64,000 nucleotides of DNA from the NCBI GenBank assembly GCA_937775205.1, contig CALKBX010000005.1, positions 1-64,000 of the forward strand, in the 5' to 3' direction. The position numbers and the translations under genes are program-made. The notes under the pieces were generated by a model. The model did no database searches. It was not told the DNA's origin and saw only the letters and a program-made list of their open reading frames with translations. This document shows, piece after piece, positions 57,601 through 64,000 of the stretch; the first letter of the stretch is position 1, and every line of letters begins with the position of its first letter. This DNA is from an uncultured Verrucomicrobiae bacterium (GTDB taxonomy: Bacteria; Verrucomicrobiota; Verrucomicrobiia; Limisphaerales; UBA1100).

Positions 57601-58269
57601 GAGGCCAAGACCTGCAATGGCCGGGGCTCAGGCGGTCTTCCCAAGGGCGCCTACATCACCCGGGAATTCATGGATGACCTGAGCGGCGGAAATGTGTGCA
57701 TCGCGGTGATGACCTTCCTTCGCTATAACGACAAGTACAAGGTGAAGCCGAGTTCGCCGGTCCCTCAGGGCAAGTTCAGCCTGCATATCGAGGAACAAAA
57801 GTTGCCGCCGATGGGTGATGATCTTGTCTTGAAGTCGGCCACCTTGGTTCCCATGTTGTCCTCCGAGTGGCAGGCCAAGCAGGATCCGAATGACCGGGAA
57901 AAGTCAGCCTCGGCTGTTAAGTTCCGTTGGGATGGACAATTCATCGCCAACCCGGAGATTCTCGGTAGCTGGACGGTCATCACCGAGGTGGCGGAGATCG
58001 CCGACTTTGATCCGGTAAAAAAATTCGGCAAAGCCCGTAACCCCCTCTTTTCAACGATGAGGTTCAAGGAGGACGGGAGGACCGCGGATCCGACCCGGCT
58101 TTGGTCGGCCGATACCCTGATGGATTTGAACAAGTTCCAGGCCCTCAAGATCGTCCCCAGAACCCTCGCCGGAGACCTATACCTGTTTATCGAGTCGGGT
58201 GGATTTGGCACACGAAATAAACCTGGCTGGAAATCAAAGTGGTACGTAATGAAAAGCCAGGCCAAGTAA
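54652..58269 (+). CDS. Large secreted PDZ / DUF6288-type protein
   Basis: A 1205-residue exported protein (signal peptide MNRTILSILVALAVQSFTWA). Residues 45-115 are a PDZ domain (FVMRISHIEEDSPAAATGKLKKGQ). Residues 130-770 form a long helical region with alternating aromatic/Gly motifs (GYGGIPLTECYLRTGD, GHTGGGIGEIWRSAAMG) that suggests an alpha/alpha toroid and HEAT-like repeats; I believe this is what is called DUF6288. Residues about 774-1054 are homologous to the C-terminus of the next gene's product and contain a Cys cluster CGAGCTGPGC. A final beta region of about 150 residues follows. Function is unknown; carbohydrate binding or processing is a guess. Confidence 0.75.
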   Translation: MNRTILSILVALAVQSFTWAAETTFYKNPNGLFSTRPGETKSLQNIKRFGPVGMGIDLLQPAFVMRISHIEEDSPAAATGKLKKGQIIESINGQQLADIDPRIQLGRILAAAEATNGLLKFAIKGEAEPVTVKIPVLGIYSKTWPLDCPKSNKIVRGVADYLSQPGSTEGLGGVGMLFLLSTGEEKDLAVVRNWARNAPAHRYPWHIGYGGIPLTECYLRTGDPQILANIQKWVDNAAKSQHNDAWAGRGSALTSYGNGHLNAAGTHVVTFLMLAKECGVKVPDHMFQGALRHFFRYAGRGNNPYGDNRPEVGFVDNGKNGKLAFAMAAAAALTPDGENSIYAKARDVCAIQSFYTTTFMLHGHTGGGIGEIWRSAAMGLLHDKKPKQYRDFMDNRQWHYDLSRRFDGSFGILGGGGYDKEQWGVAYPLTYTIPRKTLRITGAPRTKFSKPYQLPKQPWGTKADNLFLSFEAVPDKQGKKQDLSGETLAEDSSLAFIRRFHGTEQPSDDEIRRYIHHQEHNIRNIAAFKALGINSGYIGWKSAGGKVRMNLVMEFLKHKDPRVRRVMFGAILHKPDAITPEVFKLAVKAVKDTRESWWVKDAALQVIGRGSADQIVPLVDLLLPYLKHEEDWLKNGTLTALTPVAADERSYKRVLPAIGDLIRSNQRVSVTRGLAAGIRAKIKAAGPAVQKLAAETLEGTFTGYAGSKTAPGGLDTTSTFEFHLEAIAASLADVPGGLDVLYEIARQRKPNEILPYKEFFLNADSSQFGPKLKKAIQPIILEDLIPEFVGRNRAKLHQFVAGEVQSGYAGGSRDAIDGLVALYDRAGHKDYGWKMFMDLRNAEWIYHSFDPIPSEQVPFDQLITRYRKVTLPKGVDKWFETAFEGNDANNHGAFKWGKSPFGHYMGKIPTGPVHKCGAGCTGPGCYGATKINSFWEKEVLLLRQHFKVPPVKPGHRYRLRVNDGNHVGSGGGHIIYINGEPLIEAKTCNGRGSGGLPKGAYITREFMDDLSGGNVCIAVMTFLRYNDKYKVKPSSPVPQGKFSLHIEEQKLPPMGDDLVLKSATLVPMLSSEWQAKQDPNDREKSASAVKFRWDGQFIANPEILGSWTVITEVAEIADFDPVKKFGKARNPLFSTMRFKEDGRTADPTRLWSADTLMDLNKFQALKIVPRTLAGDLYLFIESGGFGTRNKPGWKSKWYVMKSQAK

Positions 58270-58336
58270 AGAATTGGGAACCGGCCACCGTGCCGTTCAG
58301 GACCGACAACATTGATTTAATCAAAAACAAACAGTA

Positions 58337-60613
58337 ATGAACCTAAACCACATGATCCGATTATTTTTGATTCCACTCGCTTCAGTGCTTCTCTACCTCC
58401 CAACCCATGCTGCTGAGGTTCCATTTCCCCTGCCCGACCCGGACGGCAAACCGGGCGATGCGACAAAGCCAGTCAAGGTCTACATCCTGGCCGGCCAGTC
58501 CAACATGGTCGGAATGGGGGATCTCAGCGGGGCGAAGAACGTCTACACCGGCGTTTATCTCAGTTCTGATCCTGCTGTTCCCGATGGACCGTTCCAGATT
58601 TATCGTGTCGGCAACTACAAGACCTCTCTGCTGGCCGTTTATCTCCCCAATGGTAAGAAGACAGATAAGCCGATTGCCGAAGGGCAGTTGGAGGTGCCTC
58701 AACACGGGGTTTATCAATTACACTGCGGATTCGGTGAGAGTTCCTACAACGTCATGCAACTCGACGGCAAAGAAGTCTACCGCCGCGAATCGGGTGGCAA
58801 ACCGGTCAAGCAGGACGTCACGCTACAACCCGGCAAACGCTACAAGTTCAAGATCTCCGGTTTCAAAGGCACGCCGCCAAGGTTCTGGATGCAGAAGATG
58901 GATCTCTTGGGAAACGGTGACCTCGAGGCGGTGGCCAAGCGGGAAGGAAAGTTCCCCTGGCTGGTCGACGGGGACGGCAAGTGGACGGTTCGCCACGATG
59001 TTTACTTCCAGGAGGCGCGGCTGGCGAAGGACGGCAAGGGCTCGCCGTTGAGCGCCACCTCAAACGGCAGGTCCATCGGGCCGGAACTCGGCTTCGGTCA
59101 CGTACTCGGCACGTTCCATGACGAGCAGGTCCTGCTGATCAAGACAGCCCAGGGCAATCGCTCGCTGGGTTTTGATTTTCGTCCGCCATCAAGCGGTCGA
59201 ACCGACCCCGACAACAAGTTTGAATCAGCCGAATACAAGCTGATGGTCGAGGGCGTGCGCAAGACCCTGGACAACATTGCCAAGATCGTTCCCGGCTACA
59301 AGGGCCAAGGCTACGAGATCGCCGGCTTTGTCTGGTTCCAGGGCCACAAGGACAGCGGCGCCGAGCAGTCGATTTCGGAATACGAAAAGCATCTGGTCAA
59401 CCTGATTAACGATGTCCGTAAGGAGTTCAAAACGCCAAAGCTGCCGGCGGTGGTCGCCACCATCGGGTTCGGCGGACACAACATGCAGGATAAGTTCCTG
59501 AGGATCCTGAAAGCGCAAATGGCAGTCGGCGACGCGAAGCAGCATCCCGAGTATGCCGGTAACGTTGCTTCCGTCGATACCCGCGATTTCTGGCGCGAGG
59601 TCGACGAATCGCCAACCAATCAGGATTACCACTACAACCGCAATGCCGAGACCTACATGCTGATCGGCGATGCCCTCGGCCGCGCGATGGTCGGACTGCT
59701 GGGCGGCAAAGCCGAACCGTTCCCGCTGGCCCCCCGGCCAAAACGCGTTGCCGGCAACCAGGCTGCCGGGCCATCGGAGGAGGAAAAAGCCGCCGCGCAG
59801 AAAGCACTGAAGCCGATTATCCTCGATGGTATCGCGGCTTCCTACATTGCTAATCCGCGCTACAACAAGGCACTGCTTCAAGAGGTCGCAGGCGAACGAC
59901 CACAGCGCGCAAACCAGTTTCTGCGGGGGGCGATGTATGGACTCGAAAACTGCTACCGTGCGGCCGGGATCGACGACTACGATTGGCATTCATTCGGCCC
60001 GGACCTCAACAAAGTGCAGTGGGTTTATTACAGCTTTGACCCGAAGGAGAGTCAACCCAAGGAGAAAGGTAACCGCTATCGCAAGGTTACTTATCCCACA
60101 GGCATGGAGAACTGGATCATGCCCGCTTTCGATGCAGGTAAAGCCGGCTGGAAGAAAGGCCTGCAACCATTCGGACAACTGGATGGCAAATTGGCTGCGT
60201 TGTCCGAGACGTGTAACGCTCCTTTCTGCCGTTGTGGCGATAAACCAAAGACACTGTGGGGAAAGGAAGTCCTGCTGGTCCGTGGCACGGTGGACCTTCC
60301 GCCACTGAAGAAAGGTCACCGTTACCGCATTGTGGTGGGTGGAGCCGCTCACGTGAATTCCGGCGAAGGTTACGCGATCTACGTCAACGGCAAGTTGCTT
60401 GCTGAGTCAAAAACCGGAGTCGCGGTAAGGCAGGGCGGGCAACCTCGCGGCGCCCATATCTACAGCGATTTCCGCGACGAATTCAAAGGCGGCAAGGTCA
60501 CCCTTGCGGCGACCAGCTTCCTGCGCTACAACCATCCCCGTCGTGGTCTTCAACCGCCGCGCGGTCATATCTCCCTGCAAATCGAGGAACAAAAGCTGCC
60601 CCCACTGAAATAG
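58337..60613 (+). CDS. Large SASA esterase with inserted PA14-like domain and shared C-terminal module
   Basis: A 758-residue exported protein. Residues 35-60 and 195-475 form a SASA (O-acetylesterase) catalytic domain: Ser55 in AGQSN, GFGHVLG, GNRSLGFDF, GFVWFQGHKDS and DYHYNRNAETYMLIG, all matching the smaller esterase at 36207. Between them, residues about 62-190 are a PA14-like beta insertion (GVYQLHCGFGESSYNVMQLDGKEVY). Residues 488-758 match the C-terminal module of the upstream PDZ protein, down to the shared ending IEEQKLPP, with its own Cys cluster CNAPFCRCG. It likely deacetylates a glycan held by the added domains. It is probably cotranscribed with the PDZ protein. Confidence 0.83.
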   Translation: MNLNHMIRLFLIPLASVLLYLPTHAAEVPFPLPDPDGKPGDATKPVKVYILAGQSNMVGMGDLSGAKNVYTGVYLSSDPAVPDGPFQIYRVGNYKTSLLAVYLPNGKKTDKPIAEGQLEVPQHGVYQLHCGFGESSYNVMQLDGKEVYRRESGGKPVKQDVTLQPGKRYKFKISGFKGTPPRFWMQKMDLLGNGDLEAVAKREGKFPWLVDGDGKWTVRHDVYFQEARLAKDGKGSPLSATSNGRSIGPELGFGHVLGTFHDEQVLLIKTAQGNRSLGFDFRPPSSGRTDPDNKFESAEYKLMVEGVRKTLDNIAKIVPGYKGQGYEIAGFVWFQGHKDSGAEQSISEYEKHLVNLINDVRKEFKTPKLPAVVATIGFGGHNMQDKFLRILKAQMAVGDAKQHPEYAGNVASVDTRDFWREVDESPTNQDYHYNRNAETYMLIGDALGRAMVGLLGGKAEPFPLAPRPKRVAGNQAAGPSEEEKAAAQKALKPIILDGIAASYIANPRYNKALLQEVAGERPQRANQFLRGAMYGLENCYRAAGIDDYDWHSFGPDLNKVQWVYYSFDPKESQPKEKGNRYRKVTYPTGMENWIMPAFDAGKAGWKKGLQPFGQLDGKLAALSETCNAPFCRCGDKPKTLWGKEVLLVRGTVDLPPLKKGHRYRIVVGGAAHVNSGEGYAIYVNGKLLAESKTGVAVRQGGQPRGAHIYSDFRDEFKGGKVTLAATSFLRYNHPRRGLQPPRGHISLQIEEQKLPPLK

Positions 60614-60665
60614 GATAATTATGGGCAGAAACCTCATCTCCAGCATCACAGGTGCTCTCCGAGTG

Positions 60666-60702
60666 TGTCGCAAAAAGACACAAAAAATACGCAAAGACGC
60701 GC
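60666..60702 (+). promoter_or_regulatory. Candidate operator, copy 3 of 3
   Basis: Begins TGTCGCAAAAAGACA and holds half-sites CGCAAAAAGAC at 60669 and CGCAAAGACGC at 60690, 21 bp apart. It ends 47 bp before the start of the DUF1592-type gene. ATCGTAATTG at 60712 matches copy 2 at the same distance (46 bp from the motif start). Confidence 0.55.
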
Positions 60703-60749
60703 AACAAGGAAATCGTAATTGCAGCGTGTTCTTGTATCCTGTTTCGCAG

Positions 60750-63700
60750 ATGAAATTGATTGGAAACAGTTGTTGCCAATTATTATTGGCGATCCTTGTT
60801 TTGTCGGTTGCGGTTCATGTCGCCTCCGCGGCAGAAAAGGTGTCGCCGTTTGTTGTTTCCCCGGAGGTTTCTGAGTTGCTGGAGAGCTATTGTTTCTCCT
60901 GCCATGATGAAGAGACCCAGAAGGGGGATATCCGATTGGATCGCCTGGATATTTTGGCTCCCGATACACGGCTCAACCTGCTCAACAAGATGCAGGAACA
61001 GGTCTTCTTCAAGGAAATGCCACCCAAAAAAAAGAAGAAGCCAACGCAAACGGAGCGGGACTCCCTTTTCCAGTGGATTTCGAGCGAGCTGAAGAAGTAC
61101 GGAGCTTCCGGTCTGGAAGAGAAACTCAAAAGGCCGGAATTTGGCAACTACGTTGATCACGACAAGTTGTTCTCGGGGGAGTACGCATATCTGAAAGGCT
61201 TCACTCGCGACCGCCGCTGGTTGGTCAGTGAGTATATCTTCAATGCGAAGATCAATCACCTGATTGATCATCCAGGCGTACGCGTCATTGATGGCAAGCG
61301 CATGAATGTGGTTGGCGACAACGGCGTCAATCTTGGCACACGATTCGGCGGCCATAACCTGCGGCAGAGCATTACCAACCCCTTCCTGCTGCCAAGCAAT
61401 ATCGGTGTGCGTTATTACGACACCACCGCACTGACCGGCGGTCACCTCCTGACGATGATCTCCAACGCCAAGAAGATCGCCGGCTACATGTCGTCCGAGC
61501 AGGCGATGAAGGCTCACTATCCAGCCATGTACAGCATCATGAAGATGGAGCTGGCGCACCGTGGAATCCTTGCGTCCCGTGGGCGCTTCTTAAACGCCTA
61601 TATCGAGAACGTTTCGCAGGATATCTACAAAGAAAGAAATGAAGCTTTGCTGCCGAAGTTTGTCCGGATCGAAGTGGGCGAGGTGCCGATAGTTTTGGAT
61701 TCAAAAGGTAATCCGAAGGCAAGAGGAACCAATATGGAACTGCTGCGAACGCGATACGATCGCCAGGATATAGAGGCCATTTATCGCGGAATACAAAAAT
61801 ACAAGCAGGAGACCGTGCCCTACGAAGAAGTGATTGAGAAGTGCGAGCAGGATTGGTTTAACTTCGGCGTCCATGAGAAACGGCTTTCAGGTCGGGTCAT
61901 GCTCATGAAGATCATGGGCGCGCAGTGGGACATGTCGCTGATCTATGAAGATGTCAGAAAGCAGAATATGGCGCTCGCGTCCTACCGGCTGCTCTCTGGG
62001 AGCGAGATGCAGCTGATCAATACGTCGATCAAGAAGCACCGGAAACAAGGAGACCGCTACAGCCAGGTCATCGAGAAGTGCATGAACGACTGGGCAGCGG
62101 CGTTCAAGGCGGAACGTGTTGCCGCGGGGCAGGCGGGTGAAAAGCAGATCAACGATCTGTTGGGTGAACTCTTTGCCAAAATCTATGAGCGTAAGCCAAC
62201 CGAACAAGAGGTGAAGGAAAACATCGCGTTGACAAAAACGTACATGAAAACGCTGAGCAATCAGGAGGCCATCACCAAACTAATTGAGACGATGATCCTA
62301 AGTTCAGAAGTGGTCTACCGTTCGGAGTTCGGGCAGGGCCCGGCCGATGAGCACGGTCGACGCATGATGTCACCACGCGATGCCAGCTATGCCATTGCCT
62401 ATGCTTTGACGGACAGCAGTCCCGATAAAGAATTGGTGGACGCGGTAAAAAGCGGCCGTCTCCTTACCCGTGAAGATTATCGCCGTGAGATCACTCGTAT
62501 GCTCAATCGTCGCGATCAGTACTACGTCATCGACGAGTCGGTCCAGAAAGCCGGCTTCAATTCCAGTATCTGTAACTTGCCGATTCGCAAATTACGGTTT
62601 TTTCGTGAGTTTTTCGGCTACACCAAGACCATGACTCTGTTCAAGGATGACGCCCGCTTTGGTGCTGGGCGCTATGACAATGTAAAAGGACGCCTGGTAG
62701 ACGAAGCCGATATGCTGGTCACCCATATTCTGGCAAAGGATCGGAATGTCTTTGAGGAACTGCTTACCACCGAAAAATTCTACGTTTATCATTCGGGCGA
62801 CAATGAGGCGATGAAAGCCGCATCCGATCGCCTCCGGAAAATCTACGACTACTTCAGAGTTTTTGACTGGGAAAATTTCACCGAAGAAGAGCTCTACAAG
62901 CATTGGGACTTCATCAACGAAATAAAGATGATGGGTACAGTGTTCCCTAATTTCCTTAAAGATGATCGTCGCCGGTCAGGTTGGGTCAGATCGTTCAAGA
63001 CCCAAATGCGCAGCCTTGTCATCCGATTTGGGGAAGGGCAGAAAGCGGCGACGCCGTATGACTCGACGGGGATGGCATACTGGCATAAAGGCAATGCCTC
63101 GACTCGTGCCGGTCAGCAAATACGGGGCCCCGAGGTCACGACGTTCTTCGGTATTGATCATAGGAACTGGGACTACCCGACCACCCAACCGGCCAAGATG
63201 TCGAATCGGAAGGGGATGCTCACGCACCCGGCTTGGCTGATCGCACACTCGCTGAACCTGGAGACCGACCCAGTTCGCCGTGGTAAGTGGATTCGTGAAA
63301 AACTTTTGGCCGGTACCATTCCCGACGTGCCGATCACGGTGGACGCGGTGATCCCTGAGGACCATCACAAGACTCTCCGTCAGCGTCTCGAAAAGAGGAC
63401 CAGCGATGCTTATTGCTGGAAGTGCCATCAGAAGATGGACCCATTGGGGTTGCCCTTTGAGATATACGATGACTTCGGCCGCTTCCGCTCGGAAGAAAGA
63501 ATCGAGCACCCCGAAAACCTGATCAAAGAGGCCGACAGAAAAGCACCACGCCAAAACGGAATCAACGTTGCACAGTACAAGACGCTGCCCGTGGAGGCGA
63601 GTAGCCTCATTAAAGGCACGGGAGACGAGAAGGTAGATGGTAAGGTCCGGGACGCTCTTGAACTTGCCGGGCGTTTGGCGAAGTCGTCCCGCGTTCGCCA

Positions 63701-63878
63701 GTCCATCATCCGCCACGCTTTTCGATACTTCATGGGTCGCAACGAAGTGCTCTCCGATTCCAAGACACTCATTGATGCCGAAAAGGCCTACCTTAATAAT
63801 GCCGGGAGTTTTGATGCCGTGATTATATCCCTTCTGACTTCCGACTCCTTTCTTTACCGAAAACCTGATCAGGAATAA
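60750..63878 (+). CDS. Large DUF1592-type cytochrome protein
   Basis: A 1042-residue secreted relative of the protein at 25326, about 270 residues longer. The ATG at 60750 begins a signal peptide (MKLIGNSCCQLLLAILVLSV). The N-terminal heme motif is CFSCH at 48-52 with the same EMPPKKKKK segment; the second is CWKCH at 889-893 with KMDPLGLPFEIYD. MLTHPAWLIAHSL, RGKWIREKLL and RHAFRFFMGRNE-like RHAFRYFMGRNEVLSDSKTL match the DUF1588/DUF1585 parts. The extra length lies mostly in residues 315-480 and includes an internal repeat (YEEVIEKCEQDW at 358, YSQVIEKCMNDW at 437). It precedes a Tat-exported protein by 4 bp. Confidence 0.85.
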   Translation: MKLIGNSCCQLLLAILVLSVAVHVASAAEKVSPFVVSPEVSELLESYCFSCHDEETQKGDIRLDRLDILAPDTRLNLLNKMQEQVFFKEMPPKKKKKPTQTERDSLFQWISSELKKYGASGLEEKLKRPEFGNYVDHDKLFSGEYAYLKGFTRDRRWLVSEYIFNAKINHLIDHPGVRVIDGKRMNVVGDNGVNLGTRFGGHNLRQSITNPFLLPSNIGVRYYDTTALTGGHLLTMISNAKKIAGYMSSEQAMKAHYPAMYSIMKMELAHRGILASRGRFLNAYIENVSQDIYKERNEALLPKFVRIEVGEVPIVLDSKGNPKARGTNMELLRTRYDRQDIEAIYRGIQKYKQETVPYEEVIEKCEQDWFNFGVHEKRLSGRVMLMKIMGAQWDMSLIYEDVRKQNMALASYRLLSGSEMQLINTSIKKHRKQGDRYSQVIEKCMNDWAAAFKAERVAAGQAGEKQINDLLGELFAKIYERKPTEQEVKENIALTKTYMKTLSNQEAITKLIETMILSSEVVYRSEFGQGPADEHGRRMMSPRDASYAIAYALTDSSPDKELVDAVKSGRLLTREDYRREITRMLNRRDQYYVIDESVQKAGFNSSICNLPIRKLRFFREFFGYTKTMTLFKDDARFGAGRYDNVKGRLVDEADMLVTHILAKDRNVFEELLTTEKFYVYHSGDNEAMKAASDRLRKIYDYFRVFDWENFTEEELYKHWDFINEIKMMGTVFPNFLKDDRRRSGWVRSFKTQMRSLVIRFGEGQKAATPYDSTGMAYWHKGNASTRAGQQIRGPEVTTFFGIDHRNWDYPTTQPAKMSNRKGMLTHPAWLIAHSLNLETDPVRRGKWIREKLLAGTIPDVPITVDAVIPEDHHKTLRQRLEKRTSDAYCWKCHQKMDPLGLPFEIYDDFGRFRSEERIEHPENLIKEADRKAPRQNGINVAQYKTLPVEASSLIKGTGDEKVDGKVRDALELAGRLAKSSRVRQSIIRHAFRYFMGRNEVLSDSKTLIDAEKAYLNNAGSFDAVIISLLTSDSFLYRKPDQE

Positions 63879-63882
63879 AATA

Positions 63883-64000
63883 ATGACCGAAGGAATGATG
63901 AACACCCGCAGAAGCTTTCTCCAATCCGCCGGCCTGGGCGCCGGAGCCCTCGCGCTCTCGCCCTCGTTCAATCATCTTCTTGGAGCCGCAAAACCGGATC
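63883..64000 (+). CDS. Start of a Tat-exported protein, cut by window edge
   Basis: Thirty-nine codons are visible, starting MTEGMMNTRRSFLQSAGLG, a twin-arginine signal followed by an Ala-rich hydrophobic stretch; ATG codons at 63895 and 63898 are alternative starts. In PVC genomes a DUF1552 or DUF1501 protein normally follows a DUF1592-type gene, and the leader fits either. The rest is outside the window. Confidence 0.7.
   Translation, partial: MTEGMMNTRRSFLQSAGLGAGALALSPSFNHLLGAAKPD

Noticed and set aside
62976-63971. Open frame of 331 codons on the minus strand
   Set aside because: Antisense to the DUF1592-type gene and the next Tat signal; not protein-like.

Overview
The window reads as chromosomal DNA of a bacterium of the PVC superphylum, most likely Verrucomicrobiota and probably marine. 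The evidence is gene content: fourteen secreted sulfatase genes, paired DUF1552 and DUF1592-type cytochrome proteins, PVC-type beta-propellers fused or adjacent to c-type cytochromes, DUF1080 (3-keto-disaccharide hydrolase) domains, ThuA, YdjY-type and DUF6288-type proteins, and a XylR/AraC hybrid regulator. Nearly every protein starts with a Sec, lipoprotein or Tat-like signal, so the products act in the periplasm or outside the cell. I see no transposase, integrase, phage gene, tRNA, rRNA or CRISPR array.

Layout. 1-10.2 kb: a truncated sulfatase, an esterase, a secreted endonuclease/phosphatase-fold protein on the minus strand, then a tight operon of sulfatase, five-heme cytochrome, propeller and propeller-EEP fusion. 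10.2-23.8 kb: a broken leucine-rich-repeat lipoprotein, sulfatases on both strands, the housekeeping monomeric isocitrate dehydrogenase, a frameshifted sulfatase, a DUF1287 lipoprotein, and a sulfatase / L-fuconolactonase-like / sulfatase / sulfatase run. 24-31.3 kb: a DUF1552-DUF1592 pair, an esterase, a PQQ-like propeller and an SGNH hydrolase, closed by a good terminator. 31.5-37.8 kb: small exported proteins of unknown function, two sulfatases, a SASA-type acetylesterase and the tail of a lost DUF1552 gene. 37.8-52.4 kb: a sulfatase whose tandem duplicate was split by a 5.6 kb sulfatase/cytochrome/propeller cassette, a metallophosphoesterase, two more sulfatases (one fused to DUF1080), a CE7-like esterase and a broken ThuA gene. 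52.5-64 kb: a XylR-like regulator, diverging from a YdjY-type gene, a 1205-residue PDZ protein, a large SASA esterase, a 1042-residue DUF1592-type protein and the start of a Tat-exported protein.

Taken together the genes look like machinery for stripping sulfate and acyl groups from a complex sulfated polysaccharide. The L-fuconolactonase-like gene hints at a fucose-containing one such as fucoidan. No recognisable glycoside hydrolase or polysaccharide lyase is present. Propeller dehydrogenase-like proteins, c-type cytochromes and DUF1080 domains recur, once in a single polypeptide. I infer that backbone cleavage may go through oxidised 3-keto sugars, with electrons passing to cytochromes.

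Two further results stand out. A 37 bp motif with 21-bp-spaced direct repeats lies in three promoter regions, one of them between the XylR-like regulator and its divergent neighbour; it is a candidate operator. Also, four genes carry single-base frameshifts and at least three others survive only as fragments, so the region is either decaying or contains assembly errors.
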